Assembly: GCA_015680685.1 (NCBI GenBank)
Contig: MNCI01034126.1
Location: 13,310-39,577 of the forward strand
DNA: 26,268 nucleotides
Direction of reading: 5' to 3'
Source: Gnetum montanum
Taxonomy: Eukaryota; Streptophyta; Gnetopsida; Gnetales; Gnetaceae
In this document: piece by piece, positions 1 through 11,000 of the stretch
Numbering within the stretch: the first letter of the stretch is position 1
Layout: every line of letters begins with the position of its first letter
Program-made: the position numbers and the translations under genes
Notes under the pieces: model-generated
What the model was told of the DNA's origin: nothing
Databases searched by the model: none
Seen by the model: only the letters and a program-made list of their open reading frames with translations

Positions 1-74
1 TGTGCCATTGCAAGCCCAGTGAGCATCACCAGTACCAAGAGCAGGCACAACTGCACAACCTTGTTGACCGCCAT
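1..74 (-). CDS. 5' end of a small secreted-protein gene (signal peptide only)
   Basis: The minus strand reads 24 codons from an ATG at 74-72 to the window edge, without a stop. The peptide starts MAVNKVV, runs through a Leu/Val-rich core (CLLLVLVMLTGL, about residues 10-21) and ends in Ala-Met-Ala, a typical signal-peptidase site. The product would therefore enter the secretory pathway. The ATG is the first one downstream of the expected transcription start, given the TATA box at 149-156, and has a G at +4. Plant families with this kind of leader include lipid-transfer proteins, snakin/GASA peptides and defensins. The mature part lies outside the window, so the family cannot be named. The absence of stops, the good leader and the well-placed TATA box contrast with the decayed elements to the right. 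This is the best candidate for an intact host gene here. Confidence 0.6.
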   Translation of the reverse strand, partial: MAVNKVVQLCLLLVLVMLTGLAMA

Positions 75-148
75 TGTGATTTGTGTTGTTTCTTGGGGTA
101 TCTTCGTGGCTCCTTATCACAGTGCATAGAGTCTCTGCCATGATGAGG

Positions 149-156
149 TATTTATA
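149..156 (-). promoter_or_regulatory. TATA box of the secreted-protein gene
   Basis: The minus strand reads CTATAAATA, matching the plant consensus TATAAATA. It lies 75 bp upstream of the ATG at 74. With the usual 25-30 bp offset, transcription would start near 120-125, giving a 5' UTR of about 45-50 nt. The fit of TATA box, ATG and signal peptide on one strand supports all three. Confidence 0.6.
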
Positions 157-234
157 GCACTTTTTTCCCAGGCCATCGATAATATTATTTAGTAATATAT
201 TTGTGAAAAAGGATTTAAAAACACACACGCCCGT

Positions 235-276
235 CTGATAAAAATCATCGCCTAACCCTCTTTCTCTCTTTATCAG
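235..276. promoter_or_regulatory. Inverted pair of GATA-type motifs upstream of the TATA box
   Basis: CTGATAAA (235-242) and its exact inverse TTTATCAG (269-276) face each other 26 bp apart, about 80-120 bp upstream of the TATA box at 149-156. GATAA cores resemble plant I-box/GATA-factor sites. The pairing is seen in the sequence. A regulatory role is only inferred. Confidence 0.2.
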
Positions 277-724
277 CCTCCGCCCGTTTAAAACATCCTC
301 CATCATCTTCATCATCATGTGTACGCAAACTTGAACATCCTCCATCCTCCATCATCTGGACCTCCTCTGTAGTAGTAAATAAAATTTAAGGATCCTTTTC
401 AAGGAAACATAGCCAATATCCAATAATTTCATCATAAAGTTACAGGGGTCATGGTTGAGAAAAATAAACCTATGAAAAATATTGTTGTTCATTAACAACA
501 AAGACAAATATCAGAAACACTGCAAAGCACAGTGCTTAATTATATGATTAAGCTATTTAAGATGTAACAGTAATGGTTTAAATCTCAAATTCCCTTTTTA
601 TTCCAACCTCTCCAGTCCTGCGAAATTCCAAAAACGTATACGTCAGAGCATTTTTGCACGTAAAATGCAAATTCTGAAAGTCTAAACACGGCAAACCAAA
701 CCAATCGCTTTTGCGAAAAGCCAC

Positions 725-790
725 ATGATGCAAGCTGCGCCAGATTCGGTCGGCAAACTAATTGCCTTTGCGATGATGCAAGCTGCGCCA
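725..790. repeat. 18-bp direct repeat, two copies 48 bp apart
   Basis: ATGATGCAAGCTGCGCCA occurs at 725-742 and 773-790 with no mismatch. Each copy follows a TTTGCGA sequence. An exact 18-bp repeat at this spacing is unlikely by chance. It may be a duplicated protein-binding element, or a remnant of a local duplication. Confidence 0.6.
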
Positions 791-1162
791 CATTAAGATT
801 CCGTTTCTTGATGTCAAGGGCCATGACTACCACTTTAGAAAGATCAGATCAAAGATCTTTCACATATTCTCACTCTCTCGCTGTTTACATCGATTTCAAA
901 TGAAAAGTCTAGTCGAACGCGGATGTAATTAAATTCAGAATCCTTCCATCTGCACAGTGATGCATCCTCTTAAAAGGATTTTTTCTTTTTGGTGCAAATT
1001 TCTGAAATCCACGCTGTTGCCGTTGCCGTTACTGTGTTTGCATTAGAATTTTTCAAATTTTATGCGTCGGTATTTGCATTTGCATATGCTTTTGCAGATA
1101 CAGAGAATCACCCAATCATTCATGCGCAAAATGTTGGGGAGCTAATTTTCTGTCAATTTACA

Positions 1163-1282
1163 GATGTATAAATTTTGAACGCACATGAACAAACTTTTTT
1201 AGGGAAACAATTCACTGACACAATATTTTAATGTTGATGTATAAATTTTAGATGCACCTGAACAAATTTTTTTAGCGAAACA
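1163..1282. repeat. Two 47-bp direct repeat units, 73 bp apart
   Basis: Units at 1163-1209 and 1236-1282 both begin GATGTATAAATTTT and end in a T-run followed by AG.GAAACA. They differ at about six positions. The pattern is a tandem duplication of a 73-bp segment that has since diverged. Confidence 0.6.
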
Positions 1283-2149
1283 GGGTAACGATAATAATTG
1301 AGAAACACTCGTCTGGTGCGTGTGAATTGGGTTAGCGAGGGTGGGGCCTACTGAGGTGAAATTTCATGCGTCCACTTTATGAGAGCAATGAGGGCCCTTG
1401 TGTGCAGTTAAATCGAACCTCGAACCTCGAGCCAGTGAGATCGGATCAGGTCCTTGCATGAGAAGCTTCCAGGGCCCGGCAATGTGGCTGACGTGCACGC
1501 ATGTGCTTTACAATTTTATGTGTTGGGCTGCTGGGTCGTCGGAGATAAATAAAATAAAATAAAACAAATGAACACTCTCTCATAGCTGGATGCACACGGT
1601 CCTTAAATGCTTTCAATTCACAGCCCCCTATATTGTATTGTATTTTATTGACTCTAAAAGTTCCAACTATGGTTGTTTGTTGTTTTTAAACGTATTTTTT
1701 AATGTTAATTTTGATCGCCATGTACACTGCGTGGCAGTTTAGCACGCGGTAACACGCGGTAATTAGTTTCTTTACTAGGGAGCAATGATTCCCGCAAACA
1801 TGTGGGAGTGATGAGTGAGGCTTTTAATTTTTCGAGGTAAGTGGAGGCATCATGAATTGATTATCATTTTTGTTGTTTCTTAGGGCATAGGTTCATGGAG
1901 AAGAGGAGAAAATTAACAAGTTTTGATTCATTTTAAGCAAAAATGGATAATAGAGATTATTTGAAATGATGTTACAATGCTATTAGAGTTTACTTCTGGA
2001 GAAGATCTCTAATCATTAGACTCTTGTAATGAATTAATGAATTAGTGGTAATAAATTAAAATAATGAAATTTGTGATAAGCAATGAAGATAAAAGTCACG
2101 ATGGTTTACGAAGAATACAACTTATGAAAAACAATCTGAAGTAGTATGG

Positions 2150-2910
2150 TTTTCTCAATTATGCTTGTGCTGTACAGTAGTATGGTTAAGTGTAATCGAG
2201 GCATCCAATTTTTATCATTTTGTATTTTTATGGTTTCGACACTTAAAGAGAGATAAAGTGGTTGGACTAACTAATTTAATTTAACTATTCAACTAATGTC
2301 TAACTAGTCCTAACATAAGCATTCAATCCCACTTTCCGTACACATCTTGAACCTATGTATCCATTGCTGGGTGACCAACTGCTCGCCACTGGGCGTACTA
2401 AGCAATAACGCTATTGGGATTATCAAGTGAATACGTGTTATGCTCGAAGTGGTTGTACTTATGTGTGTAATCTATTTTCCTTAATTTCCTCATTAACTTA
2501 ATTTCTAGGAAACATTTAACAAATAATTAAAAACATTAAATGCATAAATAAAATATTTAATTTATCCAAAGTACTACAAGATTTATCAGAAAGCTCATCT
2601 TTATTGTCACACACACTATCGTGCTTAGGTACAACAATGCTCAAATAAAGATCCGTACACTTAATGACTCCTGCTGCAAGCACTTGGGAGAAAAATTATA
2701 ACTTTCAAATGGAAAAATTGCAAGAGCTTCACTGCAATTACAATCTCTCTTGCCATAAATGCAATTAGTGGGAACACATTTATAGTCAATTATAGACACT
2801 ACGTTGATGGGGCCACGTCGATGCATAATATGATGCATCAACTAGGCCTCGTCAACAAGACCTAGTCGATGAGGCTACGTTGACACAACCAATAGAACTA
2901 CGACTCATCA
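2150..2910 (-). repeat. 3' LTR of element A, truncated at its outer end
   Basis: Strongly similar to 14566-15317 from 2181 onward and weakly similar back to about 2150. It ends on the inner side in CTCATCA (2904-2910), the LTR terminus. About 170 bp that should lie at lower coordinates, including the TGATGAG end, are missing or unrecognisable, so the left edge is approximate. It has one copy of the 21-bp unit GAAACATTTAACAAATAATTA (2509-2529), which is doubled in the 5' LTR. Confidence 0.8.
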
Positions 2911-2918
2911 TACCCCTA
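2911..2918 (-). other. Candidate polypurine tract of element A
   Basis: Directly upstream of the 3' LTR the minus strand reads ATAGGGGTA and then TGATGAG. A purine run touching the LTR start is where plus-strand synthesis is primed in LTR elements. It is short and interrupted by a T, so it is decayed or weak. Confidence 0.4.
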
Positions 2919-3156
2919 TGATTGAATGAAAACTCATCCTTAAGTTCTTTACAAAATTGGGAAGGTATGAGATTATTAACTAACCTTTTAAAATTAAAAA
3001 AGAATGACTAACTTTGACAAAAATGGAGTGCCTAGGTGTATGGATCAATACATTACAAAAAATGATGGTGTTCAAGTCACAAAATTGAACACCATGACAG
3101 GACTCTTCAAAATTGGATAGCATGTTCCTTGATGACTTGAAGTGTGGTAGAAAAAA

Positions 3157-5932
3157 TCAGACAATCCTAGGCGGTGGTGGTTCTTGAGGCTCTGAAAGAC
3201 CTTCACTGACTTCATGCATGGGCAGTCGTTGAGGTGGTTGCGGCTATCTTATTGCTACTACAACTTTAGGCAAGAGGCGGAAAGCATCTAGTAGTGCTTT
3301 CATTTTTTCCTTACTTTTGGGATCATGCATCATCCACACAGCTTTGCCAATGTGGGTTGGAACAAGCACATCCTAGGGACATGGGATTGCTGGAAGTAAC
3401 TCCTTTACGTTAATGAACTAGGTAGCGAATTGTTTGCATTCAATGTTGAATGCCCTAACTGTGTCCTTCAACTCTTGGTGGTTATTCATTTATTTAGCTA
3501 GGTTGTTAGCGATTGATTGTTGATCTCTGAACTATGCTATGAGAACTTCGAGTTCAGCATTTGCAATCTCCAACTTTTGTTTGGTGTCTTTGTGGTGCTT
3601 GAACTTTGCATCATATAACATATACAAGCTAGCCACGTGCTTCTCCAACTCTGACCGCAATCGTTCGACAGTTAGCATTGCTAGGTTTGCATATTGGAGA
3701 TTGGCCAAGTTTATATATTTTGTCATTTCTTTGATTTGCAACTCCTTTAAGTAGATCTTCACTTTGTTGTAGGTGTTGATCCCATCAACAATGGGTTGCC
3801 AAAATTTTCTTCCCTGTTGGAGTTGTTGGAGGACTTCATTCATTTTTGCCTTCATCATCTGAATGTGTTTTTTGTTGACTTCCTTCTACAAGACAACCTA
3901 GCCTCTATAGTGATTCTTCACTTTTTCAAACTTGAGGACCTCATTCTTCCAGGCAGAAACCTTGATGGTAGACTTTTGGCACAAGGCACACACTTCCTTC
4001 ATTAACAGATTTTGATTTTCTATGGCCAATCTTCTCAATTCAATGTTCACCCTAGCAAGCTGCTCCTATTGTTGATGAATAAATTTTTGTATTTGATCTT
4101 TTTGAGCATCAACATTATGTAGGCGATGATTTTCTGTGGTTAGGATCTCGTTCTCCTGGCACATCTGTGCCAAGTTCTTTTGAATTGAATACTTTTTTGC
4201 TTCAGTAATGGACTGGTTAAAAATGGTCGTTACTGCCTCCTCCTCAATGTTCTAGACTTGTTCCTAAAGTTGTTTGAAAGCTTCATCTCTTATTATTGTT
4301 GGGTTGAGGATTGTAGGATCATCAAGTCAAGCACGTAGTTCAGCAACCTATATGGCTAAGTGTTTATTTTCTTCTTGAGCTATTTCAAGTTGCCCCTCCA
4401 AAATGATGCATTTTCCCNTCTAGAATTAGTTGCCCTATTCCCATTAGTCATTCCAATAACTCTTTATGTTGGGCTATGTTTAACTTTTTTTTGATTATGC
4501 CTATAGACGTCTGCACATCTTGAAGTGCAAATATGTCTAGTACAAATGTTGTAAGTGCATTTAATGCTTCAGTGACATGGTTAGCAACAACTTCAACCAT
4601 TGTTTCCTACCCTTGGTGTTGCATTACTAAGATAGTTGTCTCTTTGCCTTCCTCAAAATGCATCAAGAAAGTGGTGGCATTCCCAAAGATTTTTGGGAAT
4701 AAATGGTGTTGCAATAAAGACACTGTCACCTCTTGAGCATTGGGATTCAACCTCATAGGCAACTACATTCATTGGGTAGAGAAAATTGAGCCACCCCTCT
4801 CCATCTGGCTAACTGTTCAAGCCACTTCATTAAGATAACTCATTGTTGGTTGGTATACAGATGGATTTGCCCCACTTGTTCTTGCACATTGCTCTTATTC
4901 ACTCAAGAGTTGCTATTGGATTTTACGTAGATACTTAATGGTTATGCGGGCCTCCAACATTATTTCTTGAGTGGGTGGTGCTAGTGGTTTCTCCTCTTCT
5001 TGGTTCATTACTGGCATCTTCTCTTTCATGATCTCGAACCATGAGGCTAAAGGAGTATGCTTAAGTGTATCATTGGAGTAGCGAACAATTCCTATCCTTT
5101 TGCAGAGTTTTCAGATGAGGCATGGAAAGGACAGGGTTTTCCTTCCACATTCATTTTCTTTGAAATGTTTCTCAATCTCCAAGTAGAGCAGTTGTGGAAG
5201 GTTGACGAGAAATTTTCCAATTAGTGCGACACATGCTTTGGTGGAGAAGGTAGTCACCTTGTTTGGCCTCACCATTGAGTTGAGGTAATAGGCCACAATT
5301 TTAAAATAGATGCACTTTATCAGTGTAAGCGTGTCATACTCCTTACAGTCAACCATCTAGCATCACTGGGTCCACTCATTCTTGGCCTTAGGATCACCTT
5401 GCATTGATAGTTATGCCAATTGTGTTCCAGTGTTAGGCAATCCAAGTGCCTATGCGATAGCTTCTGCTGAGTAGGATACTTGAATATCCTTGATTTTGAT
5501 AGTGGACCTCGGCCTTCTATTGCTCTAGAAGAGATATGTCTCTTCCATATACCACTCTCCACTCGATTTGATTATTGGCTACATGGGGGAGGTTTGCAAT
5601 TGAGTCTTAACATCTACTAGAGCTTTCTCAAGGAATGGCCTGAAGTTGATCTCTTGAAGGACTGATCATTGAATTTCTCGAGACTTGATGATGTTAAGGT
5701 AGGCTTGAGTCAAAGTGACCTCAACCCTTGGTGTGGATCCAAGCACTTCTCCTTGCTATGATTGTTCTGTAGACACTTCTTTTTCTAGAATCTATCAAAA
5801 CAGATTTGACTTTGGACTCCTCACAAAGAGGTCCCATTGCATTGGTTACCTTCGGTGATTCTTGGACTTGTTCCTGTTGGCCCCTTCTAGTTTTGGATCA
5901 TTTCTCCCATCATTGAGAGGGTTCTCACTCAT
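3157..5932 (-). pseudogene. ORF3 of element A: globular domain plus long coiled coil, function unknown
   Basis: A broken frame of about 925 codons lies between pol and the 3' LTR. It starts at an ATG at 5932-5930 (MSENPLNDGRNDP) and ends at a TGA at 3159-3157. Residues about 80-275 form a globular domain shared with 17286-17894, with motifs SGEWY.EETYLF, RIKDI.VSYS.EAIA.ALGLP, and LPQLL.LEIEK followed by FPCLI. By eye this resembles the 'putative plant transposon protein' domain (PF20167) of some plant gypsy elements. About residues 500-850 are heptad-like and rich in Gln, Glu, Lys and Leu (ARVN.ELRRLA.ENQNL), followed by a Pro-rich tail. I see no signal peptide or membrane anchor, which argues against an envelope protein. 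Many stops and at least one frameshift show it is dead. Confidence 0.65.
4418..4418. other. Ambiguous base (N) in the assembly
   Basis: The only undetermined base in the window lies inside ORF3 of element A (CCCNTCTAG). It affects one codon of a gene that is already broken. Confidence 0.95.
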
Positions 5933-6425
5933 AAAAATGTTTTTATTTTGGTGCCATTTGTAATCACAGTGAGACCATGGATTAGCAATCATTTTGTAAC
6001 TCAAAGCAATTGGGATACCTTTATCTCTTAAGGATAGTTACACTTTGGCTAGGTTGTGATTATGGTTGATTTAATTACTCTAATTATTATTTATTTATGT
6101 ATTATCATTAATAAACCATCGTTGAGGTTGTTGAAAGAGTTAACACTTGAAAAATTGATTTTTTTATATTGTTAAGTTTACTAATCCTTTGGGACAGTTA
6201 GAAAAATTTTCATCAAAAACCTTAAGGTTTGTGGTCCCCATGATAAAGATCTTACCTCTGGTAAGTGTAGGATTGAAGAATGGAGTAATTTGGACAAACG
6301 GTTAGAAAGTTAAGGGCTTTGGAAGGTTTTGGGCTCTAAAAAATTGCAAAAACTCCCCATGTGTTATGAGTAAATGACAAAAAATTTGTAAGTGCATGAT
6401 GGTATATGTAGGATTTTTGCACTAT

Positions 6426-6459
6426 GTCAACAAGGCCTAGATGACTAGGCCTTGTTGAC
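6426..6459. repeat. Perfect 15-bp inverted repeat with 4-nt loop
   Basis: GTCAACAAGGCCTAG (6426-6440), loop ATGA, then the exact inverse CTAGGCCTTGTTGAC (6445-6459). The same words recur imperfectly in A's LTRs (CTAGGCCT, CAACAAG and GACCTAG at about 2851-2873 and 15249-15271). The stem has no mismatch in an element that is otherwise about 10 percent diverged. Confidence 0.85.
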
Positions 6460-7318
6460 AAGGGAGGCTTCATTGTCGAGACCTTGATAATGTAGCCTTT
6501 GACCACCATAGATGATTGTTGACTTTGGTTAAACTTGCAAAATACAAGGAATTTCTAAATGAAATTAGGATTAAATGAAAGCTCAAAAGGCTAAAAACAG
6601 TATGAAAACATGAGAAGAGGCTGTTGAAACTCATAAATTTGGAAAAATGGAGAAGAATTGATTGGAGAGATGAATGAAATAAAAGGTTAAGGAGCACTAA
6701 GTGGAATACTCAATGGAATATGTGAAAGATAGGATTGTAGCAATGTCAAAGGTAAGAGACCTTAACTAACCAAACCAAAAGCTATGCAAGTGGGTCCTCC
6801 CCATAGTAGGTTTATGTCCTTTTTGCCCTTGCATAACCTCAACTAAAGATTCTGTGGGCCCCATAGTCAATTTAATGATTATGAAAAGTTAAAAACCAAC
6901 AAAAAAGAATCTACTTAAGAGTTCCAACACATCAAACCAAGACATAGAGCATAACATAGAACATGGTAGTGAGGTGAGTTATGGCAGCATGGATGGATAA
7001 TAGAGAAGGTAGAATGGAGTTTCGAATTGAGGTCATAAGAAGTCCCTTATGGAATTTTTGTTTAAAATGACCTGAGAAGATCCATCCTCAGTCCAAACCA
7101 AAACCATCTGCTTTCAGCGACTTCGCATTACCACTCTAAGACCGATCCACCAACATGAGACATAAGAGTGCTTCCACAAAACAACCATCATTCCATAAGG
7201 AAAAGAAAAGAAAGAAGTAGGAAGTGAGAGAGGGCCTTAGCTAGAGGACAATTTTAGGCATAGGTGCTTATCTTTCTAGTCCCATAACCAGTGCTTGTAG
7301 CCCATCTATTTTTCCAAG

Positions 7319-7471
7319 GGATGTGCTTTGAATTCCCATTATTTTTTCTTGAAATGCAAACCACACCATGCAAGGACTTATTCGTGTTTATGGGGTGTGC
7401 TTTGAATTCCCATAATTTTTTTTATTTTTTTTTCTAAATTTTTGGATGGGAACCACACCATGCAAAGACTT
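7319..7471 (-). repeat. Tandem A-rich block, two units, in element A
   Basis: On the minus strand each unit reads TTGCATGGTGTGGTT, an A-rich core, then GGGAATTCAAAGCACA.CCC. Unit one is 7471-7392 and unit two 7379-7319. The same pair of units, with the same end words, is present in element B at 25283-25503. Confidence 0.7.
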
Positions 7472-8091
7472 ATTTGACTTCCTATTAGTGGTTGGTATGG
7501 AATGGTAAGAAGTTCGTGAAAAACACTTAAGCACTCAAGCAAGTAGAAAAGTACAAAGAGTATTGAGTCCCCTTGAATTCATACCCTTTACAAATCTTTG
7601 AATCCTTCCTAATTTTGGAACTACCAAGGTCACTAATTGATTAAAAGTTTCTTTAATGGAAGGGACCTTACATTTCCAAAACAAGGAAAACCATAGAGTT
7701 TATAAAATGGGAAGATGACGTGGACTCACTACCTATTCCATGAAACATAAACCATACGAAAGTCATCAAACATCAGAATTCAAAAATAGAAATCAAACAT
7801 TGACAATCACAACATTAAGCACAAACCATCATTAGTAAACAATAATAGCGGCACTGTGTCTTGTGACAATAATGTAATTTTATTAGCAAAAATGAGGAAA
7901 TATCACACTTGAACAAAACAAAACAAAGTAAAATATATAAGAAAGTGTAAAATAATTAAGAAAGGTTCAAAGGTACAAACAATGATGTAAAATTAGAAAA
8001 ATCTAAAAATCCAAAAATTTGTAAAATAAATAATTCATAAAATCAAAAAACATGGAAAAAAAGTAGTAAAACTGAGAAGCCTTATGGATAG

Positions 8092-11000
8092 TTAGCATGG
8101 ATGGCCATCTCCCCCATGACTGAGTTGGAAGAAGGAGATCCAAAAAAATGGAATGTGGTTGTCCATCCTCTGAGGCGATAGTTGCAATGGCTTGTCTTGG
8201 TTCGAGGAAAGGCTTTACTTGTTGGATGTTGACCAACTACTTTTGATTTGGGCTATCAGGTTTGTAGATTATCATAGCTCCAGAGGAAAAGGTTTGATTA
8301 ATTATATAAGGTCCCTTCCATAATGTTTGAAATTTTTCCTTTTGGGGTACATATGTAGGGTTCTAGTAAATGACCTTATCTTCTAGTTGAAATTTTACCT
8401 TTTGTATTTTGAGGTCATGACATTGCTTGTTGAATGCCTTGTGCACCTCATTTAAAGATAGGCCCGCTAATCAATTTTCATCTAGCACATTTAGGGTGAT
8501 TAATCTTTCTTTTTATGCTAGACTTTGGTCAAGATTTAGATCATAGGCTATTGAAAGTGTACAAAGCTTAGACTGGATTGGGAGCATTGGAAGTTTTCCA
8601 TACACTAACTCATAGGGAGAATAGCCAATAGGAAATTTCCATATTGAATGATAAGCCTAGAGGGCATTGTTAAGTTTTGCACTCCAACCTTTCTATATTT
8701 GCTAATGGTTCATGTTAATATTTTTGTGATCTCCTAGTTGGTTACCTCTGCTTGATCATTGGCTTGGGGGATGATAAGGTGTGGTTAATTTATGTTCAAC
8801 CCCTAAGCATTACATTAATTTTCTAAAAGTGGCACTTGTGAAATGAGTTCCATTATTACAAATTAGTGAATGTGACATCCCAAACCTATTTATAATATTT
8901 TGTTATATAAATTTAGTAGTATTGGATGATGTACAATCAATAACAACTATTTCTTTTACCCATTTTGTGCAGTAGTTAATTGTTACTATAACATATGCCT
9001 TTCCATTTGACCTGGGTGTGATGGGACCCATGAAGTCAATGGTTAATATGTTAAAAGGTTTTAGTGCTAAAATCCACTGTTGAGGACCTTCCATGAGAGT
9101 TGTCATCCCCCCATCTTGTTGACAACGTTCACAAGACTGGATGAATTGGTGGACATCCTTAAAGATTGTAGGCCAATAGTATCCTACCATTAGGATTTTT
9201 ATGGCCATGTGTCTCCTTGCATAGTGGCCTCCACAAGGCCCTTCATGAACATCTTGGAGAACGTGCAATTAATCTTCGTCAAAGACACACCAATGAATTA
9301 GGCCATTGGCACACACCTTGTAGAGGTATCCATTGATTTCCATAAAATATTTGGCTCGATGAAGAAATTGTTGCTTTTGTCTAAAGTTAAAATCTTGTGG
9401 CATCTCCTGAGTGAGAAGATAAGTGAGGATGCCATTGTACCATGTTGTTTCTATAGGAATTTATTCACTTATTGCTCTTATAAAGAGAAGTTCATCTAGA
9501 AATTGATTAGAGAGTGGGCTCTCCTCCTCTTTATTATCCCCTCTAAGTGAGATAGGTGGTCAGTGACCACATTTTTAGTCCCTTTTTTATCTACCATTGT
9601 GAGATCAAATTCCTACAACATCGTAAGCCATCATATGACATGAGGGCTCACTGTTGGCTTATTCATGAGGAAGCAAATTGCATTGTGGTCCATATACACA
9701 AATACTTTGTAACCAAGTACATAGTGCCTAAACATTTCAAGAGCATACACCACTACCATTGGTTATTTTTTCATTGTGGTGTGATTTAACTATGCTCCGA
9801 CAATGCTTCGGCTTGCGTAGTGGATATAGCATGGGCCTTTATTATTGTCAATCTATGTGAGCACTACTCCCAAGATGTAGTTAGATGTATTCATCATGAT
9901 GTGGAAGGGTTTGGACCAGTTTGATGCTCATAGGATTAGTGTTTCTATGAGTTTCTCTTTGAATTGTTGGAATGCATGTTCATATTCCTTGGTCTAGATG
10001 AAAGATGCATCTTTCTTTGTAAATTCTACCATCAACTTTGTGATCTTAAAGAAATTATCTATGAATCATCAGTAGTAGCCAGTGTGTCCAAGGAATGACT
10101 GAACATCTTTAATGATCTATGGTTAGTGTGTTACTCCTTGGATGATCCTTATCTTTTCTAGGTCTACCTTAATCCTTTTTTGCAAAATTCGATGCCCTAG
10201 CACAATGCCTTCTTGGACCATGAGATGGCTCTTTTACCAGTTTAGCTGCAAGTTTGTTTCAAAACATCTCTTTAATACTTGCTCTAGGCAGTCCAAGGCT
10301 TACTCAAATGTAGCTTCGTAGGTGGAAAAGTCATCCATGAAGACTTCTACACCACTACCGATTTGCTGTTGGAAAGTACTAAGGACCAAGCATTGAAATG
10401 TTGTAGGGGCATTGCATAGGCCAAATGACATCTTACAATATGCAAAAGTTCTCCAGGTACTTGTGAATGTTATCTTGGCCTCATCTTCTAGTGTAATTTG
10501 GATTTGGTTATAGCCACTATAACCATATAAGAAGCTGTAAAAATAATTCCTAGATATGGTGTCCAATACTTGATCCACAAATGGTAATGGAAAATGATAT
10601 TTAAATGTTGCCATATTCAATAGCTTGAAGTCAATGCAGACTTACCATTTTCCACCCTTCTTTGATACAGTTATCAGTGGGCTAACTCACTTACTATTCG
10701 CAATTAGATAGATGAACCCTTCTTTGAGGAGTTGTTCAATTTTATCTTTGATGATCTGCTTCAATTTGGGGTTCAGCCAACTCTATGGCTACTTTCTAGG
10801 CTTCATGGCCAAGCCAATGTAAATATGATGCTCACATATCCTTGGATCGATTCCAGTCAGCTCAGGATACAACCAAACAAAGGTTATTACCCATTTGTTA
10901 ATCATCTTCAATAGCTTTTCTTTTTGTTTGGGAGCAAGTTTGACATTATTGATGACCAATTTACCAGTGTTTAAAAATGCATATTCCATATAATCAGTAA

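Larger units (their letters stand above)
160..2149. other. AT-rich upstream/intergenic DNA without a recognisable gene
   Basis: No reading frame here resembles a known protein. The two longest short frames (585-833 minus, 989-1171 plus) are low-complexity and lack conserved motifs. The stretch holds CATC-rich simple sequence near 290-365, two duplicated blocks (725-790 and 1163-1282), a 10-bp palindrome AAAGATCTTT at 851-860, and an AAATAAAATAAAATAAAA run near 1544-1565. It is probably the distal promoter and intergenic space of the gene at the left edge, up to the damaged end of element A. Confidence 0.5.
5933..8091 (-). other. Spacer between pol and ORF3 of element A
   Basis: Two kilobases without a credible gene. 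In element order it contains an AT-rich stretch after the pol stop, the duplicated GGTGTG/CACACC block (7319-7471), a stretch similar to element B (about 6750-7270), and a perfect hairpin (6426-6459). Its partner in B is 24705-26268. A long region of this kind is typical of Tat/Athila-group elements. It could hold splice or promoter signals for ORF3, but none can be assigned from sequence alone. Confidence 0.6.

Noticed and set aside
139-141. Minus-strand ATG upstream of the chosen start of the secreted-protein gene
   Set aside because: It lies only about 8 bp after the TATA box, upstream of the expected transcription start, and is out of frame with the signal peptide.
585-833. 82-codon minus-strand frame
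   Set aside because: No motif and odd composition; it overlaps the 18-bp direct repeat. Probably chance.
989-1171. 60-codon plus-strand frame
   Set aside because: Made of simple GTT/GCC and TTTGCA repeats, with no recognisable domain.
3157-5932. Envelope-like protein for ORF3
   Set aside because: The position fits, but no leader, fusion-like or transmembrane stretch is visible; the sequence is globular plus coiled coil.
7319-7471. CRISPR-like or satellite array
   Set aside because: Only two units with unequal cores, inside a retroelement spacer.
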